The notes below the pieces were generated by a model, which saw nothing but the letters and a program-made list of their open reading frames with translations, ran no database searches and was not told where the DNA came from. 64,000 bases of DNA. Source: Aeromicrobium sp. 9AM. GTDB taxonomy: Bacteria; Actinomycetota; Actinomycetes; Propionibacteriales; Nocardioidaceae. Of this stretch, positions 1-7,190 are shown in pieces. How positions within the stretch are numbered: position 1 is the stretch's first letter; each line of letters starts with the position of its first letter. The DNA is taken from contig NZ_LR733303.1 of assembly GCF_902506105.1 (NCBI RefSeq), forward strand, positions 496,001 to 560,000, read 5' to 3'. Position numbers and translations under genes: made by a program.

Positions 1-428
1 GCGTAGAACGTGGAGCGCTCGGCGACCCGGAGGTGCGTCGCCGAAGCCAGCTCAAGGCCGCCGCCGATGACCGCGCCGCGAAGCGCGGCGATCACCGGCA
101 CGGACGAGTTCTCGATCGCCGCGAACGCGCGGTGCCACATCTGCGAATGCGCGACGGACTCGATCGGCGTCTTCTCCGTCAGGTCCGAGAGGTCGAGTCC
201 GGCGGAGAAGTGCTCTCCCGCCGACGTGAGCACGACTGCCGCGGCCGTGGCGGGCAGGTTGGTGAACAGCGACTGGAGTCCGAGGACCGTGTGGTCGTCG
301 AGGGCGTTCCTCTTGTGCGAGCGGGCGATCCGCACGACGGCGATGTCGTTGATCAGCTCCAGCGAGACGCTGTCGGGCAGGTCGACCGACGGGTTCGCTT
401 GAGACGGAGTTTCGAAGTTGGATGACAC
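1..428 (-). CDS. Enoyl-CoA hydratase/isomerase family protein (N-terminal part, cut by window edge)
   Basis: The frame opens with a GTG at 428 and runs off the left edge, giving 142 residues of a family usually near 260. Crotonase-fold landmarks are visible: SHKRNALDDHTV (about residues 37-48), SAGEHFSAGLDL (69-80, the first oxyanion-hole strand in this family) and ALRGAVIGGGLELA (about 115-128, the second). Such enzymes hydrate or isomerise acyl-CoA esters in the cytoplasm; the exact substrate cannot be read from this part. It is divergent from a MarR gene across a 99-bp gap that carries a 21-bp palindrome, so control by that regulator is likely. Confidence 0.85.
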   Translation of the reverse strand, partial: MSSNFETPSQANPSVDLPDSVSLELINDIAVVRIARSHKRNALDDHTVLGLQSLFTNLPATAAAVVLTSAGEHFSAGLDLSDLTEKTPIESVAHSQMWHRAFAAIENSSVPVIAALRGAVIGGGLELASATHLRVAERSTFY

Positions 429-446
429 GGTGACTCGCTCACATTG

Positions 447-467
447 ATTAACAGGATTCCTGATAAT
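447..467. promoter_or_regulatory. Palindromic operator between enoyl-CoA hydratase and marR
   Basis: A 21-bp inverted repeat centred on T457: CAGGA-T-TCCTG is perfect, and four of the next five outer pairs also match (ATTA...TAAT arms). It is AT-rich against a GC-rich background and sits midway between two divergent genes, one encoding a MarR protein. That is the usual place for a MarR operator. Binding is inferred. Confidence 0.6.
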
Positions 468-527
468 TATGAAGGGTGGAGCCCGAAAAGTCGATAGGGT
501 GAGGCTGAGCATCTGAGAGGGCGTGCG

Positions 528-974
528 GTGTCGATCAAAGGCGACGTGATGGATGAGTCGAGCTCGCCGTCCCTGCTTTACGCGGTCAAGCAGGTCGAGC
601 AGGTCGTACGGGCGAGGCTGGATGCCGTCTTGCGCCCTCACGGCGCGACCGCGCTGCAGTACACCGCGCTCACGGTTCTGCAGCACAGGGACGGCATGTC
701 GTCCGCCGAGCTGGCGCGCAATGCGTTCGTCAGACCGCAGTCGATGGCCGATCTCGTGTCGGCGCTGGAGTCGCGGCGGCTGGTGGTGCGCGTCAAGGAC
801 GCCGCAGATCGCAAGCGGATCAACGTCATGCTCACGGACGAGGGTCGCGCCTTTCTGAGCGCCTGCGAGGCGGAGGTCGCTGACCTGGAACGCACGATGC
901 TGCGCGACCTGACTGATCACCAGGTCAAGGTGCTGAGGTCGGCGCTCAACAGCTGCCGACGGTCGCTGGCTTAG
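528..974 (+). CDS. MarR family transcriptional regulator
   Basis: 148 residues, the usual MarR length. The winged helix-turn-helix is recognisable: ALQYTALTVLQHRDGMSSAE, then a recognition helix around RPQSMADLVSALESRRLV and the wing DAADRKRINVMLTDEGRAF. It starts at GTG 528 with GAGAGG upstream; ATG 549 is a second in-frame choice. It is divergent from the enoyl-CoA hydratase gene and ends one base before the stop of the convergent MOSC-reductase gene. It probably represses the hydratase and itself through the palindrome at 447-467, with an acyl-CoA or aromatic ligand as a plausible effector (inference). Confidence 0.85.
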   Translation: MSIKGDVMDESSSPSLLYAVKQVEQVVRARLDAVLRPHGATALQYTALTVLQHRDGMSSAELARNAFVRPQSMADLVSALESRRLVVRVKDAADRKRINVMLTDEGRAFLSACEAEVADLERTMLRDLTDHQVKVLRSALNSCRRSLA

Positions 975-975
975 C

Positions 976-2796
976 TCAGGAGATGACTACGTCTGATGTC
1001 GGGACGGCGCAGCAGATGAGCGTCTGTCCTGCTGGTGCGGGGGTCACCGGCTCGAGCGTGTAGAAGACATCGCCGGTGACCTTGACCGCGCAGGTGCCGC
1101 ACGCCCCCGCCCGGCAGCTTGCCGGCAAGCTCTGGCCCCGCTTGTCTGCAAGATCGAGAAGTGTCCCGCACGACGGGTCCCATTCGTACACCTGCCCGGA
1201 CCTGGCGAACTCGACCCGGAACGGCCCAGCTCGAGGTGCTTCACGCGGTTCCGGAACGTCGTGACGAGGGGAGTAGAACGGGTCGGCGTGGATCGCGTCG
1301 TCGCCGATCCCTCGCTCGGCCGCAAAGTGTCTTACGTCCTGGAGGAAGGTGGCGGGCCCGCAGACGTGAAGCTCGGTCTGGCTCGCATCCGTGATCAAGG
1401 AGCTGAGGAACTCACCGGTCGGTCGACCCTCGTGGTGGACTCCCGGGTGGGCGTCCGACCTGGTGAGGAAGAGATGGTGCCGCACGTTCGGCAGTGCCGT
1501 TGCCGCCCGCTCGATCTCGTCCCAGTGGGGGATGGCTTCGCGCGACCTGTCCACGTGCACGAAGTCGACGGCGCGGTCGCTGTTGGCGTCCTGCAAGGCG
1601 CGGGCGATCGACAACGCCGGGGTGATGCCGATGCCGGCCGTCAGCACGACCAGATGGTCTGGACCCTGCGGGTCGGCGGTGGCTTCACCGTACGGACCCG
1701 AGACCAGCACGTCGGCCGATGCGCGAAGGTCGTGGACGATCGGCGAGGCAAGTCCGTCCTCGAGTCGGCGCACGGTGATGCGTACGCCCCGAGCGTCGAC
1801 GCCGGAGATTGTGTAGTTGCGCCACCATGGCCGCTCGCCGGACGTGCCGTGGAGTCGCAGGTGCTGACCGGGCGCGGCTTGCGACAGTGTTCCGGTCGAG
1901 TCCTCGATCAGGAGGCTGGCGGCGTCTCGCGCGGGCGCTTCCACGCGCGAGATCGAGCCTGGCCGTGGCGCAGAACGCGCCTCGTTCACGGTCGCCCCGG
2001 CGAGACTGACCGCTGGTTGGGGCCGGCGGTCAGAGTCGATCGGATCGCCGTCGTGGATCTCCCCGGTTCTGACGACCCGCGCGTACACGCCGCAGAACAG
2101 GTGCCCGAAATGCGCGTAGAGCGCGCCGGGGAGGTTGATGTCCCTGCCACCCCGCGTCGGGTCCACCGAGATGGCCTGGCATCTCTCGATCGGTCGAAGG
2201 ACCTCCAGCTCGACGCCTCCGATCGTGATGGTTCGCCCGAGGAGGTGCAGCTCGCTCCACGGCTCGTCGCTGTCGACGTAGAGGTTGGCCCGGAATCGCC
2301 GCGGATCGAGGTCGTGGCCGACTGCTCGTCCGACGGCACGCACGCTGGCCTCGTTGATGATTGAGATCGGCGCGTCGGCAAGATCCCACAGGTGGCTTCC
2401 TGATGAGACCAGCCGAGCGGTTGTGGTGCTCGTGCCGAACCATCTGCTCACGGTGCCTGGCGTGAGTGCGGAGTCGTCGGCGATGGCGCCGCTGGAGTCC
2501 AGGGTGACCGCCGCGGTCTCGCCGCGGGGTGTTCGAACCTCGATCTTGGCGCCGTTCTCGGAGTCGATCGCCCGGGCCGAGAAGCCCCCGAGGTCGGGCC
2601 GGGCGTCCAGAGCATGGAAGGCGTCGTACGTCGTCCAGTGTCCGAACGGGCTCAGCGGGACCCGATCGTGGGTGAGGCCCAGGACGCGATCGAGCGCGAT
2701 GCCGTCCCGGCCGAGGTCGGTGGAGGTGAGCTGCTGCCCCCCGAGGCCCTTGACCGGGTACCGCCAGATCTGGGTGATGCGAAGTGGCGCCGCCAC
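976..2796 (-). CDS. MOSC domain fused to FAD/NAD(P)H/2Fe-2S reductase
   Basis: 606 residues from GTG 2796, chosen because AGAGGAG lies six bases upstream. The first ~260 residues carry a beta-barrel MOSC N domain (WRYPVKGLGGQQL) and the MOSC core (RRFRANLYVD, ERCQAISVDPTRGGRD, where the Cys is the family's key residue). The second half is a phthalate-dioxygenase-reductase type module: flavin motif RNYTISG, NAD site TAGIGITPALS, and a plant-type 2Fe-2S centre CRAGACGTC plus a distal LICC. MOSC proteins handle molybdenum cofactor or sulfur; the reductase supplies electrons from NAD(P)H. The fusion suggests a self-contained N-hydroxylate or sulfur-transfer reductase chain (inference). It is divergent from the amine-oxidase-like gene. 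Confidence 0.85.
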   Translation of the reverse strand: MAAPLRITQIWRYPVKGLGGQQLTSTDLGRDGIALDRVLGLTHDRVPLSPFGHWTTYDAFHALDARPDLGGFSARAIDSENGAKIEVRTPRGETAAVTLDSSGAIADDSALTPGTVSRWFGTSTTTARLVSSGSHLWDLADAPISIINEASVRAVGRAVGHDLDPRRFRANLYVDSDEPWSELHLLGRTITIGGVELEVLRPIERCQAISVDPTRGGRDINLPGALYAHFGHLFCGVYARVVRTGEIHDGDPIDSDRRPQPAVSLAGATVNEARSAPRPGSISRVEAPARDAASLLIEDSTGTLSQAAPGQHLRLHGTSGERPWWRNYTISGVDARGVRITVRRLEDGLASPIVHDLRASADVLVSGPYGEATADPQGPDHLVVLTAGIGITPALSIARALQDANSDRAVDFVHVDRSREAIPHWDEIERAATALPNVRHHLFLTRSDAHPGVHHEGRPTGEFLSSLITDASQTELHVCGPATFLQDVRHFAAERGIGDDAIHADPFYSPRHDVPEPREAPRAGPFRVEFARSGQVYEWDPSCGTLLDLADKRGQSLPASCRAGACGTCAVKVTGDVFYTLEPVTPAPAGQTLICCAVPTSDVVIS

Positions 2797-2854
2797 GATT
2801 TCTCCTCTGGGATCCGCGCGGGAAGGTTGCCTGCAGAGACGCAAACTGATTTTA

Positions 2855-2883
2855 TAGTACTCACTACAAATAAGGATGTACTA
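2855..2883. promoter_or_regulatory. Inverted-repeat operator candidate in divergent promoter
   Basis: The 107-bp gap between 2796 and 2904 is locally AT-rich and holds two nested symmetries: TAGT-N4-ACTA at 2855-2866 and TAGTAC (2855-2860) mirrored by GTACTA (2878-2883). It lies between divergent oxidoreductase genes. The binding protein is unknown; no regulator is encoded directly beside it. Confidence 0.4.
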
Positions 2884-2903
2884 GAGGACGAGGACGGCAT
2901 CAT

Positions 2904-4316
2904 ATGAAGCACTCGACGGTGTTCGAGCGCGAGGCTCCGTCCGTGGCCGCGGTCACCGCGAGCCTCGCCGGAAGCCGGCAGTCGGTGTTCTGGCTCGACG
3001 AGCTTGAGCAGCCGGTCCACCCGGTGCTTCAGGGTCAAGCCCGCGCGGACCTGACGGTCGTGGGCGGCGGCTACTGCGGTCTGTGGACGGCAGTGCTGGC
3101 GAAGCGTCGCAACCCCGGCGCTCGGGTCGTCCTGCTCGAGGCGGAGAGGATCGGCTGGGCTGCGTCGGGCCGCAACGGGGGATTCGTCGAAGCGAGCTTG
3201 ACGCACGGCGAGGAGAACGGCCGGAGCAGGTGGCCGGATGACTACCCGGCGCTCGAACGTCTGGGCCGGGAGAATCTAGCCGGCCTGGAGTCAGACGTGG
3301 TCTCGCTGAGCCTCAACTGCGACTTCGAGCGGACCGGCGTCTTGTCCGTTGCGTACGAGCCACACCAGGTCGCATGGCTCGCCGAGATGCCGGAGGGAGT
3401 GGCGCTGGGCGAGGCAGAGGTCCAGGCAGAGGTCGCGAGTCCCATCTTCAAAGCCGGTCGGTGGGTCAAGGACGACACTGCACTCGTGCATCCGGGACGA
3501 CTCGCGGCAGAGCTCGCGCGCGTGGCCGGCGACCTCGGCGTCGAGATCCACGAGCACTCAGGCGTGATCGGCCTCGAATCCTCGCGGACGGGTCCTGTCA
3601 CGGTGCGAACGGCCAAGGGCAGCGTGGCGAGCGAGCGGGTTGCGCTCGCCACGAACGTCTTCCGACCTCTGCTGAAGCGTTCACGGCTCATGACGGTGCC
3701 GGTCTACGACTATGTCCTGATGACCGAGCCCCTGACCGCGTCGCAGAAGGCCGCGATCGGCTGGCACAACAGACAAGGCCTGGCCGACCTGGCCAACCAG
3801 TTCCACTACTTCCGGCTGACCCCGGACGATCGCATTCTGTATGGCGGTTATGACGCGATCTATCACGCGGGACGCAAGGTCAAGGCCGAGTACGAGGATC
3901 GCCGCTCGTCTCACGAGACGCTCGCATCGCACTTCCTGACGACGTTCCCGCAGCTCGAGGACATCCGGTTCAGTCACCGGTGGGCAGGAGCGATCGACAC
4001 GTCGACGCAGTTCTGCGCCTTCCACGGGCTCGCCCGGCGGGGTCGAGTGGCGTACGCCGCTGGTTTCACCGGACTGGGTGTGGCTTCGACCCGATTCGCG
4101 GCCGAGGTCATGCTCGACCGGTTGGCGGGGGAGAGCACCGAACGTACGCAGCTGGAGATGGTGCGCAAGAAGCCGCTGCCGTTCCCGCCGGAGCCGTTCG
4201 CGAAGGCGGGCATCGAGGCGACGAAGTGGTCCCTCGATCGTGCCGATCACCGCGAGGGCCGGAGAAACCTCCTCCTGAGAACGCTCGATCGCCTGGGACT
4301 GGGGTTCGACTCATGA
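2904..4316 (+). CDS. FAD-dependent oxidoreductase, DAO/amine oxidase-like
   Basis: 470 residues with an N-terminal FAD-binding Rossmann motif VVGGGYCGLWTA (about 52-63), an LLEAERIGWAASGRNGG stretch, and a C-terminal GFTGLGVASTRFAAEV segment typical of the D-amino-acid-oxidase fold. Overall layout is closest to gamma-glutamylputrescine oxidase/PuuB-like enzymes, which oxidise amines and release H2O2, but substrate is not determinable. About 45 residues precede the FAD site, longer than usual. ATG 2904 follows an AGAGGACGAGG-type purine run. Its stop overlaps the start of the cupin gene (ATGA), so the two are translated together. Confidence 0.82.
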   Translation: MKHSTVFEREAPSVAAVTASLAGSRQSVFWLDELEQPVHPVLQGQARADLTVVGGGYCGLWTAVLAKRRNPGARVVLLEAERIGWAASGRNGGFVEASLTHGEENGRSRWPDDYPALERLGRENLAGLESDVVSLSLNCDFERTGVLSVAYEPHQVAWLAEMPEGVALGEAEVQAEVASPIFKAGRWVKDDTALVHPGRLAAELARVAGDLGVEIHEHSGVIGLESSRTGPVTVRTAKGSVASERVALATNVFRPLLKRSRLMTVPVYDYVLMTEPLTASQKAAIGWHNRQGLADLANQFHYFRLTPDDRILYGGYDAIYHAGRKVKAEYEDRRSSHETLASHFLTTFPQLEDIRFSHRWAGAIDTSTQFCAFHGLARRGRVAYAAGFTGLGVASTRFAAEVMLDRLAGESTERTQLEMVRKKPLPFPPEPFAKAGIEATKWSLDRADHREGRRNLLLRTLDRLGLGFDS

Positions 4317-4687
4317 CCAAGAAGCTCGCCGAGACGGCGCTCCTGACTGCCGACGCGGCCGGGATCCGTCTGGATCACTCGGCCGTGCCTGGTTCCGATG
4401 TCGCAGGCGGCACGCCCACCACGGGTTTCACCGACCTGGGCGCGGTGGAGGGGGTCACTGTCGGGATCTGGGAGATCACGCCCGGGATCGTCACGGACAC
4501 GGAAGCCGAAGAGGTGTTCGTCGTGCTGTCCGGAAGGGGCCGCTTGACCTTTGAGGACGAGTCGAGCGTCCTTCTGGCCACTGGGACCGTCGTTCATCTC
4601 CGGGCGGGACAGAAGACCAGATGGACCATCTACGAGCCGCTTCGCAAGATCTACGTCATGCCACCGGATTCGTCAGCGGGCAGCTGA
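4313..4687 (+). CDS. Cupin domain protein
   Basis: 124 residues, starting at the ATG that overlaps the upstream stop (ATGA at 4313-4316). One small beta-barrel domain is visible: GIWEITPGIVTDTEAEEVFV, LSGRGRLTFE and TGTVVHLRAGQKTRWTI fit the two cupin strands. The first metal motif is reduced (no HxH pair; Glu residues remain), resembling ethanolamine-utilisation or (S)-ureidoglycine-type cupins that accompany amine catabolism. Coupling to the amine-oxidase-like gene suggests work on the same substrate. It converges with the SCO1664-family gene ten bases away. Confidence 0.8.
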   Translation: MTKKLAETALLTADAAGIRLDHSAVPGSDVAGGTPTTGFTDLGAVEGVTVGIWEITPGIVTDTEAEEVFVVLSGRGRLTFEDESSVLLATGTVVHLRAGQKTRWTIYEPLRKIYVMPPDSSAGS

Positions 4688-4697
4688 AGGGCTTCGC

Positions 4698-5468
4698 TCA
4701 GAACGGGGGCCAGGGAATCGCGGGCATGTCACCGCGTGGAGCCGGGAACCGGGCCTTGCGCAGCAGCCGCTCACAGCGCGTGGCCAGCACGGCGACCTCG
4801 ACCTCGGTGAGCAGCCCGGCGAGGGTGTCGCCCAGGTCGCCGGTCAGCGCTGACCGTACGCGCTCGACGCCGTCGAGCTCCTCGGCTGTGAGGTCCAGGC
4901 CGAGCCAGCCCCACAGGACCGTGCGCAGCTTGTGGTCGGTGTGGAAGGTGAGCCCGTGATCGACGCCGTGGCGGTGCCCGTCGGTCATCTCGAGGACGTG
5001 CCCGCCCTTGCGGTCGGCGTTGTTGACGATGATGTCGAAGACCGCCATCCGACGCAGGGCCGGCGAGTCCTCGTGGATCAGCGACACGGGTCGGTCGCGC
5101 TCGTCGAGCCCGTCGAAGACATGGCACCAACCCTCGTCGGGCATGCCGTCGGCGGCCACCAGGGTCACGGCCTGCTGAGTTGGGTCGGTCTCCTGCCAGA
5201 GCTGCACCATGCCGGGTCCGAGCGGCCCGTCGCGCAGCCACGTCGGTGGGGCGACGTTCCAGCCGAGCACCTCCGAGACCGCGTACGCCGCCACCTCCCG
5301 GTGCGCGAGATTGCCGTCGGGGAAGTCCCACAGCGGGCGCTCACCGGCGATCGGCTTGTAGACGACCTCCACCTCGCCGATGTGCGCCAGGAATGTCGCG
5401 TTGGACGCCGACAGGATCCGGCTCGACAGCTCGAGGTCGCCCTCGACGAGCTCGGCGGCGATCGTCAC
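4698..5468 (-). CDS. SCO1664 family protein, kinase-like fold
   Basis: 256 residues from GTG 5468; the GTGA overlap with the preceding stop fixes this start. The family is widespread in actinobacteria and uncharacterised. Visible features are VVYKPIAGERPLWDF (nucleotide-lysine-like segment), FDIIVNNADRKGGHVL (a catalytic-loop-like Asp/Asn cluster) and HGVDHGLTFH (a DxG-like metal site), an arrangement reminiscent of phosphatidylinositol 3/4-kinase or HipA folds. Last gene of a three-gene operon with DUF3090 and a histidine phosphatase. A kinase activity is inference only. Confidence 0.85.
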   Translation of the reverse strand: MTIAAELVEGDLELSSRILSASNATFLAHIGEVEVVYKPIAGERPLWDFPDGNLAHREVAAYAVSEVLGWNVAPPTWLRDGPLGPGMVQLWQETDPTQQAVTLVAADGMPDEGWCHVFDGLDERDRPVSLIHEDSPALRRMAVFDIIVNNADRKGGHVLEMTDGHRHGVDHGLTFHTDHKLRTVLWGWLGLDLTAEELDGVERVRSALTGDLGDTLAGLLTEVEVAVLATRCERLLRKARFPAPRGDMPAIPWPPF

Positions 5469-6025
5469 CGGAACCCGTCGGGCAGCTCGCAGATGTGATC
5501 GTCGGAGTCCATCGGCAGTCGGCACAACGGGCAGATCGGCCGGCCTGCACCGACTATCTCGCGGGTGCGCTTGGCGAAGGCCCGGGCCGTGCCGACCGGG
5601 ATCCGGACGATGAACGCTTCCTCCGGCTCCACCTCGATGACCTCCACGTCGTCGAGCTCGTCGACGTCGACCTCGATGATCGGGAACGCCTCGATGACGA
5701 CCTGGGCCGTTGTCGGGTCCCAGCCGAGGCTCATGACGCCGGCGCGGAACTGCTCCTCGATCGGCAGCTCGAGCGGGTCATTGTCGACCAGGCCCTCGGG
5801 AGTCAGTGCCGGCACGCTGTAAGGATTGCCGTCCTCGCCCATGAGCTCGTCGAGGACCTCCTCGATGCGCTCGGCGAGCGCCGCCGACTGGTCCTTCTCG
5901 AGCGAGACGCTGACGATGTTCGACCCGGCGCGGGCCTGCATGAAGAACGTACGCGACCCGGGTTGTCCCACCGTGCCGATCACGAAACGGTCGGGCCAGT
6001 CGAAACCGTGGACGATGGGAGGCAT
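5465..6025 (-). CDS. DUF3090 domain-containing protein
   Basis: 186 residues, matching the length of this conserved actinobacterial family of unknown function. The N-terminus MPPIVHGFDWPDRFVIGTVG and the RTFFMQARAG segment are typical. The C-terminus has CPLCRLPMDSDDHIC, a likely zinc ribbon. ATG 6025 has no good Shine-Dalgarno but TAACAT ends six bases before it, so it may also be made from a leaderless transcript in addition to the operon message. The gene lies nine bases after the phosphatase gene and overlaps SCO1664 by four. Confidence 0.88.
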   Translation of the reverse strand: MPPIVHGFDWPDRFVIGTVGQPGSRTFFMQARAGSNIVSVSLEKDQSAALAERIEEVLDELMGEDGNPYSVPALTPEGLVDNDPLELPIEEQFRAGVMSLGWDPTTAQVVIEAFPIIEVDVDELDDVEVIEVEPEEAFIVRIPVGTARAFAKRTREIVGAGRPICPLCRLPMDSDDHICELPDGFR

Positions 6026-6034
6026 GTAGCCATG

Positions 6035-6742
6035 TTAGGAGCGAGCGGAAGCCGGCCCCTCAGGGCCTGCTCCGCCGCCCACCGGCGCATCGTCCGTGCT
6101 GGGCTTCGACTTGAGCCACGAGAGGTCGCCGGAGTCGGTGTTGACGGCCACGACGTCGGGCCGGCCGGGGGAGTAGCGCACGACCGAGGCGGACGCCGGA
6201 TTGACGTTGATGCGCTGGAACAGGTCGAGGTGCATACCCAGCGCATCCGCCAGGATCGACTTGATGATGTCGCCGTGGCTCACGGCCACCCACACGGCGT
6301 GCGGTCCGTGCTCAGCGGTGAACTCGGCATCGTACCGCCGGATCGCGGCGACGGCTCTGGCCTGCATCGTGGCGAGCGACTCCCCGCCGGGGAACACCGC
6401 AGCCGACGGCTGGGTCTGCACGACCGACCACAGGTCCTCCTTGGCGAGATCGCCGAGCGCCCGGCCCTGCCAGTCGCCGTAGTCACACTCGGTGATGCCT
6501 TCGTCGACCTGCTCGGCCGGAGAGCCGGCCTGATGGTCGAGGATCGCCGCAGCCGTCTGCCGGCAGCGTTCCAGCGGACTGGACACGACGCCGGCCAGCG
6601 GGAGCTGCGCGAGCCGTTCGCCCACGCGTACGGACTGGTCCTTGCCCGTCTGGTCGAGCGCGACACCGGCGGCTCGCCCGGCGAGGATGCCGCTCGCGTT
6701 GGCGGTGGTACGCCCGTGCCGCACCAGGATGACTGTGGCCAT
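6035..6742 (-). CDS. Histidine phosphatase family protein, MSMEG_4193 type
   Basis: 235 residues. The phosphoglycerate-mutase-like active site is intact: LVRHGRTTAN at the N-terminus (phospho-accepting His), SSPLERCRQTA (arginine), ECDYGDWQG (acid) and VSHGDIIKS (second His). Such enzymes remove phosphate from small molecules or proteins. It leads the operon with DUF3090 and SCO1664. TAGGCT lies seven bases upstream of the ATG, consistent with a leaderless transcript. The partner substrate is unknown; pairing with a kinase-like protein suggests opposing reactions (inference). Confidence 0.87.
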   Translation of the reverse strand: MATVILVRHGRTTANASGILAGRAAGVALDQTGKDQSVRVGERLAQLPLAGVVSSPLERCRQTAAAILDHQAGSPAEQVDEGITECDYGDWQGRALGDLAKEDLWSVVQTQPSAAVFPGGESLATMQARAVAAIRRYDAEFTAEHGPHAVWVAVSHGDIIKSILADALGMHLDLFQRINVNPASASVVRYSPGRPDVVAVNTDSGDLSWLKSKPSTDDAPVGGGAGPEGPASARS

Positions 6743-6920
6743 GCCTGTGAGCCTATGTGAGTTCCGGGCGTCGTCACGCCTCGCGCACGACCTGCAGCCG
6801 TCGCACGTTTGTCAGGTCATTTGTCCGGATGTCGAGACATACGCTGCCGGGAACGTTCTGCCGGCCCGGAAGCGAGCATGCTCGGGAAGATGCCGGGATC
6901 GGGGGGCACGGGGGAACGGC
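6743..6920. other. Intergenic region before the PucR-like remnant
   Basis: Part of a 332-bp stretch (6743-7074) between the phosphatase and the permease starts. It carries the leaderless -10 of the phosphatase at 6750-6755 (minus strand), the palindrome ATGTCGAGACAT at 6829-6840, and a GGGGGA purine run shortly before the ATG at 6921. No RNA gene was seen. Confidence 0.4.
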
Positions 6921-7190
6921 ATGCGACCTGAGTTCCAGGACGTCGTTGACGAGGTGCCGGGGTTGCTCGGCAGACCCGTGACGCTCGAGGACCGCAACGT
7001 CAACCTCGTCGCCTTCGCCCCACCTCCCTCAACTGCTCGTCACCACGTCATCGACGCACCGTTTGGAGACACGCATGTCAGCCGGACCCGAGCTCAAGAA
7101 GACCCTGACCCAACGCCAGCTCTCGATGATCGCCATGGGCGGTGTCATCGGTGCCGGCCTGTTCGTGGGGTCCGGCGCGGTGATCGCTGA
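6921..7190 (+). pseudogene. Remnant of a PucR/CdaR-type regulator (N-terminus only)
   Basis: From ATG 6921, with a GGGGGA run five bases upstream, the first ~32 residues (FQDVVDEVPGLLGRPVTLED, NVNLVAF) look like the N-terminal sensor start of PucR-family helix-turn-helix regulators, which run to roughly 400 residues. After about residue 35 the likeness stops, and the frame continues out of register through the first ~115 bases of the permease gene to a stop at 7190. It is therefore probably the stub left by a deletion that placed the permease next to it. A short functional peptide cannot be excluded. Confidence 0.5.

Noticed and set aside
10-425. Two overlapping plus-strand frames at the left edge
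   Set aside because: Antisense to the enoyl-CoA hydratase, whose crotonase motifs are plain on the minus strand.
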